This document shows, piece by piece, positions 7,721-16,359 of a stretch of DNA of 37,445 bases. Numbering within the stretch: the stretch's first letter is position 1; each line of letters opens with the position of its first letter. The translations under genes were made by a program, and so were the position numbers. Below the pieces are notes generated by a model. It searched no databases and was not told the origin of the DNA. It saw nothing but the letters and a program-made list of their open reading frames with translations. The stretch covers positions 1-37,445 of the forward strand of contig NZ_BDQX01000054.1 of assembly GCF_003112455.1 (NCBI RefSeq), in the 5' to 3' direction. Origin of the DNA: Paenibacillus agaridevorans. Its GTDB lineage: Bacteria > Bacillota > Bacilli > Paenibacillales > Paenibacillaceae.

Positions 7721-8104
7721 TTATTGGAAGTTTTTGAAGCCTTGGTTCATCCCGGCTTGATTTTGAAAACCGTAGGAATGGCTGGTTTGCTGATTGGCGA
7801 ATGCAGGGGAAACGTGGGAAAGGGAAGCTTGCTCGATTTGACGCAGGTTTTGGGACATTTGCTGCATTTGCTGGATGGCCGTTTGATGACCTTGCAGTGC
7901 CGTTTGGATCGTTTGAGCGGCACGCTGCTCCTTCTGAGCGATTTCCTCCAGCGTTCTTGCGTTTTGCTGCTCTTGCTGCAGCAATTGCTGGTACATCTGA
8001 GAGGCTTGCTGCGTTTGGGTGATGAGTTGGCTGATCAGTTGTTCGCATTGGTTGATCTGGCCGGTAATGGATTGATTCTGGTACAAGGATTGGTTCTGAT
8101 ACAT
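7721..8104 (-). CDS. Glutamine-rich coiled-coil protein, unknown function
   Basis: This 127-residue protein is not a family I can name. Starting at the ATG at 8104 (GGAGGT six bases upstream), it opens with a repeated MYQNQSLYQNQS motif. Residues about 15-95 are a long amphipathic, Gln-rich helical stretch with heptad-like spacing, expected to form a coiled coil. The tail, SYGFQNQAGMNQGFKNFQ, is Gly/Asn/Gln/Phe-rich and probably disordered. There is no signal peptide or membrane helix. Similar small Gln-rich proteins in endospore formers are often spore-associated, but nothing in the sequence proves that here. It has its own terminator and is divergent from the FAD oxidoreductase gene, so it is a single-gene unit. 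Confidence 0.8.
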   Translation of the reverse strand: MYQNQSLYQNQSITGQINQCEQLISQLITQTQQASQMYQQLLQQEQQNARTLEEIAQKEQRAAQTIQTALQGHQTAIQQMQQMSQNLRQIEQASLSHVSPAFANQQTSHSYGFQNQAGMNQGFKNFQ

Positions 8105-8236
8105 GAGATTACCTCCGTCTGAGATTAGGATAGTGTGGCGCTTCGCGATTCTGTCTCACGCCAACCCGATTAGTTATTCGCAGGATGTGGATGGATTATT
8201 CAAACGTGGCAACTCTATGAAACTATCGCTCTTTTA

Positions 8237-8266
8237 TTGTGTCCAGATAGACAGTTAGTCTATAAT
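8237..8266 (+). promoter_or_regulatory. Sigma-A promoter with overlapping dyad
   Basis: TTGTGT (8237-8242), an 18-base spacer and a perfect TATAAT (8261-8266). A dyad, ATAGAC-5 bases-GTCTAT (8247-8263), overlaps the spacer and the -10 box and could be a repressor operator. It drives the FAD oxidoreductase gene 40 bases downstream. Confidence 0.7.
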
Positions 8267-8306
8267 AGTTGGGATACAAAGAGAATGGGAGGGTACAAGA
8301 GCAGGC

Positions 8307-10223
8307 ATGAAGAATCGCAAGTCTATTATTTTGCTGACATTGGGACTATTGCTGATCATTATCGCAGGGTTGTTTTACGTAATAAAATTACAGGACGACA
8401 AGGGCCCCGCGCCCGTGACGGAAGTTAAGGATATTCCACAGGTTCCGGTAAAGGAGCTGAAGGAGCAGTACGACGTAGTCGTCGTCGGCACCGATCCGGA
8501 GGGCGTGGCCGCAGCCGTATCCGCGGCGCGGAATGGCCTGAAGACGCTGCTGGTTGACGGAAAAAACCGTGAAATATTGGGCGGACTGTTTACTTTAGGC
8601 TGGCTTAACAGTCTGGACATGAACCGGGCGCCGGATGGTGTCGATTATTATAACAAAGGCATATTTAAGGAATGGTTCGACCGAGTCGAAGGCGATTCCT
8701 TTGCTATCATTACGGCGACCAATGCCTTCCATGAATTGGTAGAAGCAGAAGATAACATCGAGGTTCGCTTGGGCATGAAGAGCATAGAACCCATTATTTC
8801 GACTGATGACGGCGCAACGACCGTAACGGGAGCGAAGCTGACGGCCGCTGATGGCACCGTATTGGATATAACCGCAGGGGCTGTCATCGACGCGACGCAG
8901 GACGGCGATTTCGCGGCTGCTGCGGGAGCGCCGTTTACGTTCGGCCGCGAGGATATCGGCGACGACAAGCTGTTGATGGCCGTTACGCCGGTGTACGAGC
9001 TGGTTAACGTGACCCCGGAAGTGTGGGATGCCATCAGTAAACGTCAGAACAATGACGACGATCCGGATACGGGAGCAAATAACGAAAGCGTATGGGGCTT
9101 CAAGGAAATGTGGGAATATCCTTCCACGAATCCGGAACGCATTCGTTCCCGGGGACTTAACATCGGCCGTTCGGTCAATGATACCGCGTTTATCAATGCC
9201 GTTCAGATTTTCGAGGTCGACCCGTTTAATCCCGCATCCATCGAAGAGGCCTACGAAATCGCGCGTAAGGAAATTCCGCTTATGCTCGATTATTTGAAGT
9301 CGCTGTACCCGGAACTTGAGCCGATCGAGCTTGGGGCGCTTGCGCCGGAGCTGTACGTGCGAGAGACTCGCCACTTGATCGGCGAATATCGTCTGACGAT
9401 GACGGATTTGCTGGAGCAGCAGACTCATCCGGACGATATCGCATTCGGCTCCTACCCGGTCGATATTCAGAGCACTTCGTCCGCGCCTACGGACAGAGGC
9501 GCTGTCGTTATGAGACCGAAGTTCTACGGCGTACCGTTCCGTACGCTCGTGCCGCAAAAGATAGACGGCTTGCTCGTCGTCGGACGTTCGGCCAGCTTTG
9601 ACTCTTTGCCTCATGGCAGCGCTCGCGTCGTGCCGCTCGGCATGGCAACAGCCCAGGCTGCAGGAGCAGCTGCAAAGCTTGCACAGGAGGAAGGAATCAC
9701 GTTCCGCGAGTTGTCGGCGAGCGAGTCGCTGATCGCGACCCTGAAGGAGCGGCTAACGGAGCAGGGCATGGATTTGACTCCGCCTAAGCTCGAGCCATAT
9801 CCCTTCATCAGCCACCCCGCTTACGAAGGCATGAAGCTGGCTGTAAGCATGGGCATCTCTCAAGCCGGGTACGGTGTCGACTTCGGACTGGATATCGAGT
9901 CCAATCCGAAACGTCTCTTCTTTAATCTGACCGGTGCGTCCAAGACGCATCCCGAAGCGTTCGCGCATTCGGCGGAACCGTCCATCAAGGACATTCCGAC
10001 GGACCAAGTGAGCACGATGCCATTGACGCTGGAGCAAGCCGCATATTCCCTCTTGACGGCCGTGGAAGGCGAAGCCGTGCCGGCCAAGGCGCTGGACGTG
10101 CTTATGGCGGGAGGCCTCGTTCAAGCGGACACGCTGTCCCTGATCAAGGACCGCAATAAGCTGACGAACGGCGACGTATACATGCTAATTAAAGATGTCG
10201 TGGACGCCTTGTCCACTAAATAA
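8307..10223 (+). CDS. Membrane-anchored FAD-dependent oxidoreductase with SLH-like tail
   Basis: The protein has 638 residues. Residues 7-27 form a single N-terminal membrane helix or uncleaved signal anchor after a MKNRK start, without a twin-arginine motif. A Rossmann nucleotide-binding segment follows (YDVVVVGTDPEGVAAAVSAA, about residues 54-73), continuing with LLVDGKNREILGGLFTLG, matching the FAD_oxidored family (PF12831-like). TLVPQKIDGLLVVGRSAS and the following ATAQAAGAAA block look like the C-terminal FAD-contacting part. The last 120 residues are a separate region with degenerate S-layer-homology features (AYEGMKLAVSMGIS; LTNGDVYMLIKDVVDAL). The start is supported by GGGAGGG and AGAGCAGG upstream. 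It has its own promoter and terminator. Substrate unknown; location at the cell surface is inferred from the anchor and tail. Confidence 0.85.
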   Translation: MKNRKSIILLTLGLLLIIIAGLFYVIKLQDDKGPAPVTEVKDIPQVPVKELKEQYDVVVVGTDPEGVAAAVSAARNGLKTLLVDGKNREILGGLFTLGWLNSLDMNRAPDGVDYYNKGIFKEWFDRVEGDSFAIITATNAFHELVEAEDNIEVRLGMKSIEPIISTDDGATTVTGAKLTAADGTVLDITAGAVIDATQDGDFAAAAGAPFTFGREDIGDDKLLMAVTPVYELVNVTPEVWDAISKRQNNDDDPDTGANNESVWGFKEMWEYPSTNPERIRSRGLNIGRSVNDTAFINAVQIFEVDPFNPASIEEAYEIARKEIPLMLDYLKSLYPELEPIELGALAPELYVRETRHLIGEYRLTMTDLLEQQTHPDDIAFGSYPVDIQSTSSAPTDRGAVVMRPKFYGVPFRTLVPQKIDGLLVVGRSASFDSLPHGSARVVPLGMATAQAAGAAAKLAQEEGITFRELSASESLIATLKERLTEQGMDLTPPKLEPYPFISHPAYEGMKLAVSMGISQAGYGVDFGLDIESNPKRLFFNLTGASKTHPEAFAHSAEPSIKDIPTDQVSTMPLTLEQAAYSLLTAVEGEAVPAKALDVLMAGGLVQADTLSLIKDRNKLTNGDVYMLIKDVVDALSTK

Positions 10224-10232
10224 ATCGAAGAG

Positions 10233-10270
10233 AGCCGATGGAGCGTAATGCGCCCTGTCGGCTTTTTTTG
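10233..10270 (+). terminator. Intrinsic terminator of the FAD oxidoreductase gene
   Basis: AGCCGATGGAGCG pairs with CGCCCTGTCGGCT (two wobble pairs), followed by seven T residues. Confidence 0.88.
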
Positions 10271-10436
10271 TTTAAAATTTCGTGGCGGACATCCGCGACC
10301 CTCGGCCGTTTCACCTTGACGAGGGAAACGTCAGCCTTCTATCAGCCACATTCCAAATATATGAAACTGCCATTCTATGAATCCCGTAATAAGTAGAGTT
10401 GGTTATCTTACTACGAGAAACGGAGTGAAAGTTCAG

Positions 10437-12506
10437 TTGAGATGGTTGACTAAAACAATGACCGCTTCTGTCGTGGCTTTTAGCCTGGTTGTGCCTGCTG
10501 CTTACGCAGCTCCGACGACGGATACGACGGCTGCCCTTGCAAAGGACTTGAATGCAGAGACGGCTAAAGCATTTTTGGATTCGTTTTTTGCCTCCGAGCA
10601 AGCAAAGCCGCTATATGTAGGAGCATCCGTCGTCATCGTCAAGGACGGCAAGACGATCGCGGAGAGCGGTTACGGGTTTGCGGATCTGGAGTCGGAAGAG
10701 CCGGTCGATCCGGCAAGCAGCCTGTTCCGAATAGCGTCGGTATCCAAGTCCTTTACGGCAACGGCGCTCATGCAACTGGTGGAGCAAGGCAAAGTGAGCT
10801 TAAAGGATGATTTCTCGAAGTACATCAAAGGACTGAAGTTTGATAATCCATACGATGCCCCGGTGACGATCGAACAATTGCTGACGCATACAACCGGTTT
10901 CGAAATTCAGGATCCGCTTCCGGAGGATATACATACCGATTACGATCGTGTCGTGAAGCTGGACGATTACGCGCTCAAGCATATGCCTCCCGTCGTCAGG
11001 GAGCCCGGAAGCTCCTATATGTACGACAACTTCGCATCGCTGCTGCAAGGACTAGTGGTACAGAACGTCAGCGGCGTGCCGTTCGAGACCTATATGGAGG
11101 AAAATCTGTTCGAGCCGCTTGGCATGACGAACAGCACCTTTTTGCCCAAAGATGAGCTGAAGGAGCGAATGGTAACGGAGTATGGGGTCGACGGCTCGGT
11201 GCTTGATCATTATGCCATCGATCCGACGGTAATGCCGCAGGGCGGCATGTTGTCCACGGCTCAGGATGTCGGCAAATATATGGTGTCGTTCTTAAACGAA
11301 GGAGCGGCCGGTTCCGGACGTATTTTGAAGGGTGCGACGGTAGCCGACATGCAGGAGTACCGCTCTTACGCGCATCCGCTGCTGCCGGATACAACTTATG
11401 GCTTTGAGGCGCCGATCCAGCTGCCTGGAGCGGGCAGCAGCTCAAGCGTCATTACCAAGGCGGGCGATCTCATTGGCACCAGTTCCCTGATGTTTATGAT
11501 TCCGGAGGAAGAGACAGGCGTATTCCTGACATACAACAAACTCGGACCGTTGCGTGATCTGTTCTACTCGGCCTTTATTACAGAGTTTTTCCCGGATATC
11601 GCCAAGCCGGCTGAGCTGGATCCAGCGTTCGAGCCCTACACGACGGAGGAGCTGGAAGCATTTAGCGGCGTTTATTCCGATCTGCGGCTTCGCGTTATCG
11701 TATCGACGCTCGGTGCGGAAGGAGACGGCAGCCTGGTCATCTCGGATTCCTTCCTGGGACCTCGCAGCTTGAAGCAAGTGGACGACAATTTGTTTGTCGA
11801 CGGTCTGACGGGCAAGTTTACGGCATTCCGACTAAACGACGACGGCATCGCTACCTATATGAAGGAACCTTATCTGAATCCGCTCGGCTATGCGCGCAAG
11901 GGCGTAGAACCTGCCGGCTTCGCCGATGTCCCGGCCGATCATCCGTATGCGGAGGCCATCCATGCGCTTCAGTCGCTTGGCTACCTCGCCAATGACGCGA
12001 AGGCAGCATTCGGACCCGAAGAAGCAGCAACGCGCGGCGGGTTCGTGCAGGCTCTGATGGAGATCAGCGGACTAAGCGGCAGTACTTCCGACGAGCCCGC
12101 CTTTAAGGATCTCGCCGGCCATCCTTCCGCTCCGTTTATCCAACAAGCCTATGAGATGGGACTTGTCAAAGGAGCGAACACGGAAGAATTTAGACCGGAT
12201 CGACCAATTACCAGACAGGAAGCGGCCGTTATGATCTGGCGCGCGCTCGTTCTGCAATATCCGGCGGAGCTGTTCGAATCCGTAAAGCTGTCCGGGGATA
12301 CGGACGAATGGGCTGAGCCTGCCGTTAAGATGCTCGTCGGGTTAGGCCTCATCGGTCCTGAAGTAAAGCAGAATGCGGACGGAGCCTTCGACTTCTTGTC
12401 CAAGGCAACCCTTAAGCGTCAGGAAGAAGCCTTTATTCTCCATGCGCTTCTGACATCGCCGACGGATGCTATCGTTGCGGGGTTGATGGCCCAGCAAGCT
12501 CAATAA
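10437..12506 (+). CDS. Secreted serine hydrolase (class C beta-lactamase fold) with C-terminal SLH repeats
   Basis: Taking TTG 10437 as start gives a 689-residue protein beginning MRWLTKTMTAS with a clean signal peptide ending VPAAYA-A; GGAG lies about 10 bases upstream. GTG 10425 and ATG 10377 are in-frame alternatives with poorer sites. The catalytic domain (about residues 40-370) has SVSK (nucleophile Ser101, Lys104), YDN (Tyr196-Asn198) and HTTGF, so both family motifs are present. A linker domain (about 385-480) follows. Three S-layer homology repeats close the protein: from FADVPADHPYAEAIHAL, from FKDLAGHPSAPFIQQAYEMG with TRQEAAVMIWRAL, and a more degenerate third. Such proteins are D-Ala-D-Ala peptidases, esterases or beta-lactamases held on the wall; the actual substrate cannot be told. 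Confidence 0.9.
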   Translation: MRWLTKTMTASVVAFSLVVPAAYAAPTTDTTAALAKDLNAETAKAFLDSFFASEQAKPLYVGASVVIVKDGKTIAESGYGFADLESEEPVDPASSLFRIASVSKSFTATALMQLVEQGKVSLKDDFSKYIKGLKFDNPYDAPVTIEQLLTHTTGFEIQDPLPEDIHTDYDRVVKLDDYALKHMPPVVREPGSSYMYDNFASLLQGLVVQNVSGVPFETYMEENLFEPLGMTNSTFLPKDELKERMVTEYGVDGSVLDHYAIDPTVMPQGGMLSTAQDVGKYMVSFLNEGAAGSGRILKGATVADMQEYRSYAHPLLPDTTYGFEAPIQLPGAGSSSSVITKAGDLIGTSSLMFMIPEEETGVFLTYNKLGPLRDLFYSAFITEFFPDIAKPAELDPAFEPYTTEELEAFSGVYSDLRLRVIVSTLGAEGDGSLVISDSFLGPRSLKQVDDNLFVDGLTGKFTAFRLNDDGIATYMKEPYLNPLGYARKGVEPAGFADVPADHPYAEAIHALQSLGYLANDAKAAFGPEEAATRGGFVQALMEISGLSGSTSDEPAFKDLAGHPSAPFIQQAYEMGLVKGANTEEFRPDRPITRQEAAVMIWRALVLQYPAELFESVKLSGDTDEWAEPAVKMLVGLGLIGPEVKQNADGAFDFLSKATLKRQEEAFILHALLTSPTDAIVAGLMAQQAQ

Positions 12507-12513
12507 TGGATTA

Positions 12514-12552
12514 CAGCTCCCGATGCTTGGCATCGGGAGCTGTTCTTTTATT
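12514..12552 (+). terminator. Intrinsic terminator of the serine hydrolase gene
   Basis: A perfect 13-bp stem (12514-12526 with 12530-12542) closes on a 3-base loop, followed by TTCTTTTA. It also separates this gene from the convergent GAP-family gene. Confidence 0.88.
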
Positions 12553-12560
12553 CCAAGAGT

Positions 12561-13217
12561 TTAAAATTTGTCTATGTTATTAAGAACCAGGATGATCCCC
12601 GCGATGCTCATTACCCAGGACAACGTCGATCCGGCGCTGTTAGCAAGCTTTGTGCCAAGTTTCTCAAGCGGATGGCGCATTAGACGTCCCAGAATTAGAT
12701 GAAGCAAATATAATATGATCGCGGGCAAAACCATGATCACATTGTACGAGGCTAACAGCGGAACCCACTCCACGGGCGTCAGCTCGGCTGTGCCCATAAG
12801 CCCGATCGCGGCAAAATAGGGGAGAGCTGTCGCGACCTCTATCGCAAAAGTAGTTACTCCGAGCGCAACCATGGAAGCGACGTTTTTGGATTTAGGTCTA
12901 GGGGGCGAATATTTTTTTTTGGTGTTGATAAAGAAGCTTCCGATAAACAGGGCCGCGCCGATAATCGTCAGAGCTATGCCGACAGCCCGGCTTTGGAAAA
13001 GATCCGCTGCCGATTCCATGACGGTGCCGAGTCCCATCATCAATAAAGCTCCGACGGCAAAATACAGAACCGCGACGGTTGCAATATAGGCGAGTAGACG
13101 AGTGAACACCTTCCCTCCGGGAGAGAGCAGCAAATAGATGGTTACTCCGATGATGGCGGGGCTAAGCATGTCCAATAGGGACAGGGCGCCAACGGATATA
13201 ATTAATTCTGTGGTCAA
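12561..13217 (-). CDS. GAP-family multi-pass membrane protein
   Basis: The 218-residue protein starts at TTG 13217 (MTTELIISVGALSLLDMLSP), six bases after GGAGGT; the longer open frame extending to 13490 runs into the MerR gene in another frame and is not real. About six hydrophobic helices are visible, with the family-like opening SLLDMLSPAIIGVTIYLLL, a cytoplasmic Lys/Pro-rich loop (NTKKKYSPPRPKSKN), then EVATALPYFAAIGLM and the tail GIILVLNNIDKF. This agrees with the GAP / sulfolipid-addressing (Sap) family, probably small-molecule exporters of the LysE type; the substrate is not known. It is 17 bases downstream of the MerR regulator and shares its promoter, so it is probably the target of that regulator. 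Confidence 0.83.
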   Translation of the reverse strand: MTTELIISVGALSLLDMLSPAIIGVTIYLLLSPGGKVFTRLLAYIATVAVLYFAVGALLMMGLGTVMESAADLFQSRAVGIALTIIGAALFIGSFFINTKKKYSPPRPKSKNVASMVALGVTTFAIEVATALPYFAAIGLMGTAELTPVEWVPLLASYNVIMVLPAIILYLLHLILGRLMRHPLEKLGTKLANSAGSTLSWVMSIAGIILVLNNIDKF

Positions 13218-13234
13218 CGAACTACCTCCGATCC

Positions 13235-13987
13235 CTAATTGTTGCGAGATAAAAAGATGGCGTACGCGTTTTCGATTAACGAGATAAGCCGATCGTGGAT
13301 GGGATACAGCCCCATCTGCTCCGATTGTTCCGAGGACTTCCGAATGTCCCACAGCTTCTCCGCAAAAGCCTCCTCGCCGCCGAATTCCTCCAGGTACTTC
13401 TCGTGCATGCGAGCTATAATACGCTGAATAGCGGGAGAGTCGGGGTCCGAATCCCCGTATTTGTTGAGCTGACCCAGTAAAGCGATCCACTCCAGAGAAT
13501 CGGGATCGTCGCTGTTCAAATTAGGCAGCCGTTCCAGCAGGGGGAGTTCGCGTTCCTCGAACATTCGTACGCGGTAATCATGTTTGATCGCCGAATCGCT
13601 GCCGGATGACCGGATAAGCCGATGGATGACGTCTCGATTGGTTGCTCCTTCAACCGCGAGGCTATGAAGAAGCCCTCGCAGATCCGATTCCGTTTGATTT
13701 AATTTTTTTTGCTCGTTTATGACGTAATGGAGCTGCTGCTTTAGCGAGCCGGACCAGTTCCATTCTTCTCTGGCAAGCATGTCCGCGATTTCCCGCAAGC
13801 CAAAGCCCAGTTTTTTGAGGAACTGGATTTGCTGCAGTCTCATCAATTCCGAATCGCCGTATAATCGGTGATTTCCTTGCGTCTTATCCGCGGGCTTGAG
13901 CAAGCCTATATGGTCGTAATATCTTAACGTACGAACCGTAATGCCGGTTTGTTGGGACATTTCATGGATAGAGATCGACTTCCTCAC
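13235..13987 (-). CDS. MerR-family regulator with TipAS-like C-terminal domain
   Basis: This 250-residue protein has an N-terminal MerR winged helix (ISIHEMSQQTGITVRTLRYY, DHIGLLKPADKT, HRLYGDSELMRLQQIQFLKK) in the first 70 residues, then a dimerisation helix (KQQLHYVINEQKKLNQTESD). A C-terminal helical domain of about 130 residues resembles TipAS-type drug- or peptide-sensing domains (for example MHEKYLEEFGGEEAFAEKLW). The start is GTG 13987; the ribosome binding site is only a purine-rich GAAAGAAG directly in front, so this start is somewhat uncertain. It lies upstream of a GAP-family membrane protein, a typical regulator-transporter pair, and behind a 19-bp-spacer promoter. The ligand is unknown. 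Confidence 0.9.
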   Translation of the reverse strand: MRKSISIHEMSQQTGITVRTLRYYDHIGLLKPADKTQGNHRLYGDSELMRLQQIQFLKKLGFGLREIADMLAREEWNWSGSLKQQLHYVINEQKKLNQTESDLRGLLHSLAVEGATNRDVIHRLIRSSGSDSAIKHDYRVRMFEERELPLLERLPNLNSDDPDSLEWIALLGQLNKYGDSDPDSPAIQRIIARMHEKYLEEFGGEEAFAEKLWDIRKSSEQSEQMGLYPIHDRLISLIENAYAIFLSRNN

Positions 13988-14014
13988 CTTCTTTCGCGAA
14001 TTAGGTATGATTCT

Positions 14015-14045
14015 ATTGTAAAAGATGACGCTGCGTCACTTTCAA
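14015..14045 (-). promoter_or_regulatory. MerR-type promoter with 19-bp spacer and dyad
   Basis: On the minus strand TTGAAA (14045-14040) and TACAAT (14020-14015) are 19 bases apart. The spacer holds the perfect dyad TGACGC-T-GCGTCA (14026-14038). Extended 19-20 bp spacers with a central dyad are the hallmark of promoters that MerR proteins untwist. It precedes the merR-GAP pair, implying autoregulation. Confidence 0.8.
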
Positions 14046-14173
14046 GCTTTTTTTCGTCATTCAACCGTTTTTCTTTTGCAGACGATGGGAAGTTGAGGGG
14101 AGAACGCGATTGCCCGTGCTATTTTTCCCTGACGAAAGTATAATGAAAGGAATGTGATTGGAGGTTAACGGGG

Positions 14174-15238
14174 ATGAAAAAAATTATGTTCACGGGCGGA
14201 GGCTCGGCTGGTCATGTGACCGCGAATCTCGCGCTGATTCCATACTTTCGTCAGGAGAACTGGTCGATTCATTATATCGGTTCCGTCAGCGGCATCGAAC
14301 GCAAACTGATCGAGGAGCTGCCAGATGTGAGGTATTGGCCTATCTCGACAGGGAAGCTGCGCCGCTACCTGGACTGGAATAACGTGAAGGATCCATTTAA
14401 GGTGGTGGGCGGACTGCTGCAGGCCTACCGAATCATTCGCAAGGAAAAACCGAACGTCGTCTTCTCCAAGGGCGGCTTCGTGTCCGTGCCTGTCGTCATC
14501 GGAGCTTGGCTGAACCGGGTGCCCGTGCTTATCCATGAATCCGACATGACGCCGGGTCTGGCGAATCGAATCGCGCTGCCGTTCGCTTCGGGCATCTGCA
14601 CGACGTTCCCGGAGACGACGAAGTCGACCACGCCGGGCAAAAGCCGGTACATAGGCCCCGTCATTCGCGATGAGCTGCTGCAGGGGAAAGCGGAACGGGG
14701 ACGCGAGCTGTGCGGCTTCCGCCGGGATAAGCCGGTGCTGCTCATTATGGGCGGCAGTCTCGGGGCGCGGCGCATTAACGAAGCCATACGCAAGCAGCTG
14801 TCGCCGCTGACGAGCCGATTCCAGATTGTCCACCTATGCGGCAAAGGCGGCGTAGAGACCAAGCTGGAATCGAACAACTACAGGCAATTCGAATATGTAA
14901 ACGACGAGCTGCCGCATCTGCTGGCATCCGCGGACATGGTCATTTCGCGTGCGGGCTCGAACTCTATATTCGAATTTTTGGCTCTCCGCAAGCCCATGCT
15001 CCTTATTCCGCTGACTAAGGGTCAAAGCCGCGGCGACCAGATACTGAACGCCGAATCGTTCCGCAAGCTGGGTTATGCCGAAGTGCTACCGGAAGAGCAG
15101 CTGACGCCGGATTCGCTGCTGGAGCGGACGATGGACCTGTACGGGAACAGGGAGCGTTACAAGGAAACGATGAAGGCGTTTGATCCCGGTAACGGCATCA
15201 AACAAATTCGTGATTGGATCACGACGATTATGAAGTAA
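14174..15238 (+). CDS. murG: MurG-type UDP-GlcNAc transferase (stand-alone paralogue)
   Basis: MurG adds GlcNAc to undecaprenyl-PP-MurNAc-pentapeptide (lipid I) on the inner membrane face, forming lipid II. The 354-residue protein has the N-terminal GGGSAGH loop (residues 8-14), [29 protein letters not shown], a second glycine-rich loop ([14 protein letters not shown], near residue 190) and the donor-binding [20 protein letters not shown] block. It is preceded by TTGGAGG 11 bases upstream of the ATG. No dcw-cluster gene (ftsW, murB, divIB) is adjacent, so it resembles the second, isolated MurG found in some Bacillales. Whether it acts in vegetative or specialised (for example sporulation) wall synthesis is not shown by the sequence. 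Confidence 0.92.
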   Translation: MKKIMFTGGGSAGHVTANLALIPYFRQENWSIHYIGSVSGIERKLIEELPDVRYWPISTGKLRRYLDWNNVKDPFKVVGGLLQAYRIIRKEKPNVVFSKGGFVSVPVVIGAWLNRVPVLIHESDMTPGLANRIALPFASGICTTFPETTKSTTPGKSRYIGPVIRDELLQGKAERGRELCGFRRDKPVLLIMGGSLGARRINEAIRKQLSPLTSRFQIVHLCGKGGVETKLESNNYRQFEYVNDELPHLLASADMVISRAGSNSIFEFLALRKPMLLIPLTKGQSRGDQILNAESFRKLGYAEVLPEEQLTPDSLLERTMDLYGNRERYKETMKAFDPGNGIKQIRDWITTIMK

Positions 15239-15260
15239 GCCTGTCCGCAAGGAGACGGGG

Positions 15261-15312
15261 AAAAGCTGCTTTGACGCCATCCGTTTGCGATGGCGCCAAG
15301 GCAGCTTTTGTG
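15261..15312 (+). terminator. Terminator after murG
   Basis: A long imperfect stem (about 20 bp, AAAGCTGC...CGCCATC pairing with GATGGCG...GCAGCTTTT) follows the stop codon and ends in TTTTGTGTT. Confidence 0.8.
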
Positions 15313-15355
15313 TTGGCTGGGTTTTGTGTGCCCGGACTGACAGCAGGCAAAGCGA

Positions 15356-16186
15356 TTACTTCCGGCTGTAGACGAGCGGGTTCAGCGGGCTTGCTGCCGG
15401 ATCGCCTGGCTTGCAGCCCGGGAACCAGCTTTTCATGTCCGATTCGCGCGCCTTGCTGTCGGGTTCCGCTACCGTCAGCCCGTCCGCGATATAGATGACG
15501 GTCATAACCTTGCGCATATGCTCCGTCGGGTTGCCCGGGGCGGAATGCATCGTCCAGCCGGAGTGGAAGGTAGCGTCGCCAGGCGACATGGCTCCGTAAT
15601 TCACCTGCGGTATGCCTTTGCCTTCAATGAATTGTCCGAGCGTCTTATGCGATTCGTCGGAAATGAACTGCTTGTTGACGTAACCCAGCTTATGCGTCCC
15701 GGATGCAAATGACATCGTGCCCACCTCTTGCGGGATCGGGACTAAGGGCATCCACATCGTAATCGTTTTGTCTGTGTCGAGCGGCCAATAGATTTGATCC
15801 TGATGCCACGGGGTATGCCCGCCGCCCGGCTCCTTGAACAACGCTTGATCGTGATAAATGCGCACGCCTTCCACGCCCATCAGATCGGCGGCGATTTTCG
15901 CGAAACGCTTCGCTAGGACAAACCGCTTAACCTCTTCGCTCTTCTGCCATAGATTTCCGACCTGGATGAAAGCTTTGCCGTATGTGTCCCGCTCGGAGAC
16001 GGGTTTGTCGTGGTAGTTCAGCTCCATGACGATGGATGTAATTTGTTCCTCGTAATACGCGATTTCCTCTGGTGTTGCGACGTTTGTCAAAAAGATGTGA
16101 CCGTCTTCTTGATATTTGTCCGTCTGCTCTTTGTTGAGAGGGTATTCGTTTTGCATGTCATAATACGTTTTTGCTTGTTCTGTCAT
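15356..16186 (-). CDS. Phytanoyl-CoA dioxygenase (PhyH)-family Fe(II)/2-oxoglutarate enzyme
   Basis: The 276-residue protein has the iron-binding triad: His128 and Asp130 in PWHQDQIYW, and His214 in TMHSAPGN. Arg225 (HMRKVM), 11 residues after the distal histidine, is placed to bind 2-oxoglutarate. The GTMSFASGTHKLG segment before it is typical of PhyH proteins. The start at ATG 16186 follows AAAGGATG. The family hydroxylates many small molecules; bacterial members next to sugar-type oxidoreductases and AraC regulators are common, but the substrate cannot be told. The gene is divergent from an AraC-family regulator, with two direct repeats between them that overlap its probable -35 region, so the regulator probably activates this gene. 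Confidence 0.9.
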   Translation of the reverse strand: MTEQAKTYYDMQNEYPLNKEQTDKYQEDGHIFLTNVATPEEIAYYEEQITSIVMELNYHDKPVSERDTYGKAFIQVGNLWQKSEEVKRFVLAKRFAKIAADLMGVEGVRIYHDQALFKEPGGGHTPWHQDQIYWPLDTDKTITMWMPLVPIPQEVGTMSFASGTHKLGYVNKQFISDESHKTLGQFIEGKGIPQVNYGAMSPGDATFHSGWTMHSAPGNPTEHMRKVMTVIYIADGLTVAEPDSKARESDMKSWFPGCKPGDPAASPLNPLVYSRK

Positions 16187-16231
16187 GTTCTACACATCCT
16201 TTGACTCTGAAGTATGAAATAAGATAGTTCT

Positions 16232-16300
16232 ATCATAAGGCGGAAGTGACGAGACGGCTTTGTCAAAGTCAATTGAAAGTTTGTCAAAAACAACGAAAAT
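16232..16300. promoter_or_regulatory. phyH/araC intergenic control region with 21-bp-spaced direct repeats
   Basis: TTTGTCAAA occurs at 16259-16267 and again at 16280-16288, exactly 21 bases apart. The similarity continues past the core (CAA and AAA matches). On the minus strand a TATGAT box (16237-16232) for phyH lies beside the first repeat, which covers the place of the missing -35 box. This is the layout of a directly repeated AraC-type activator site. Confidence 0.65.
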
Positions 16301-16359
16301 TATGAGCGGTCATGGTATAGTGGAAACAACAGATACGTTATGTACGGAGGCGATTTACG

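Noticed and set aside
13218..13490. N-terminal extension of the GAP-family protein
   Set aside because: It overlaps the MerR coding region in another frame and lacks membrane-protein character; a GGAGGT-TTG start at 13217 explains the gene.
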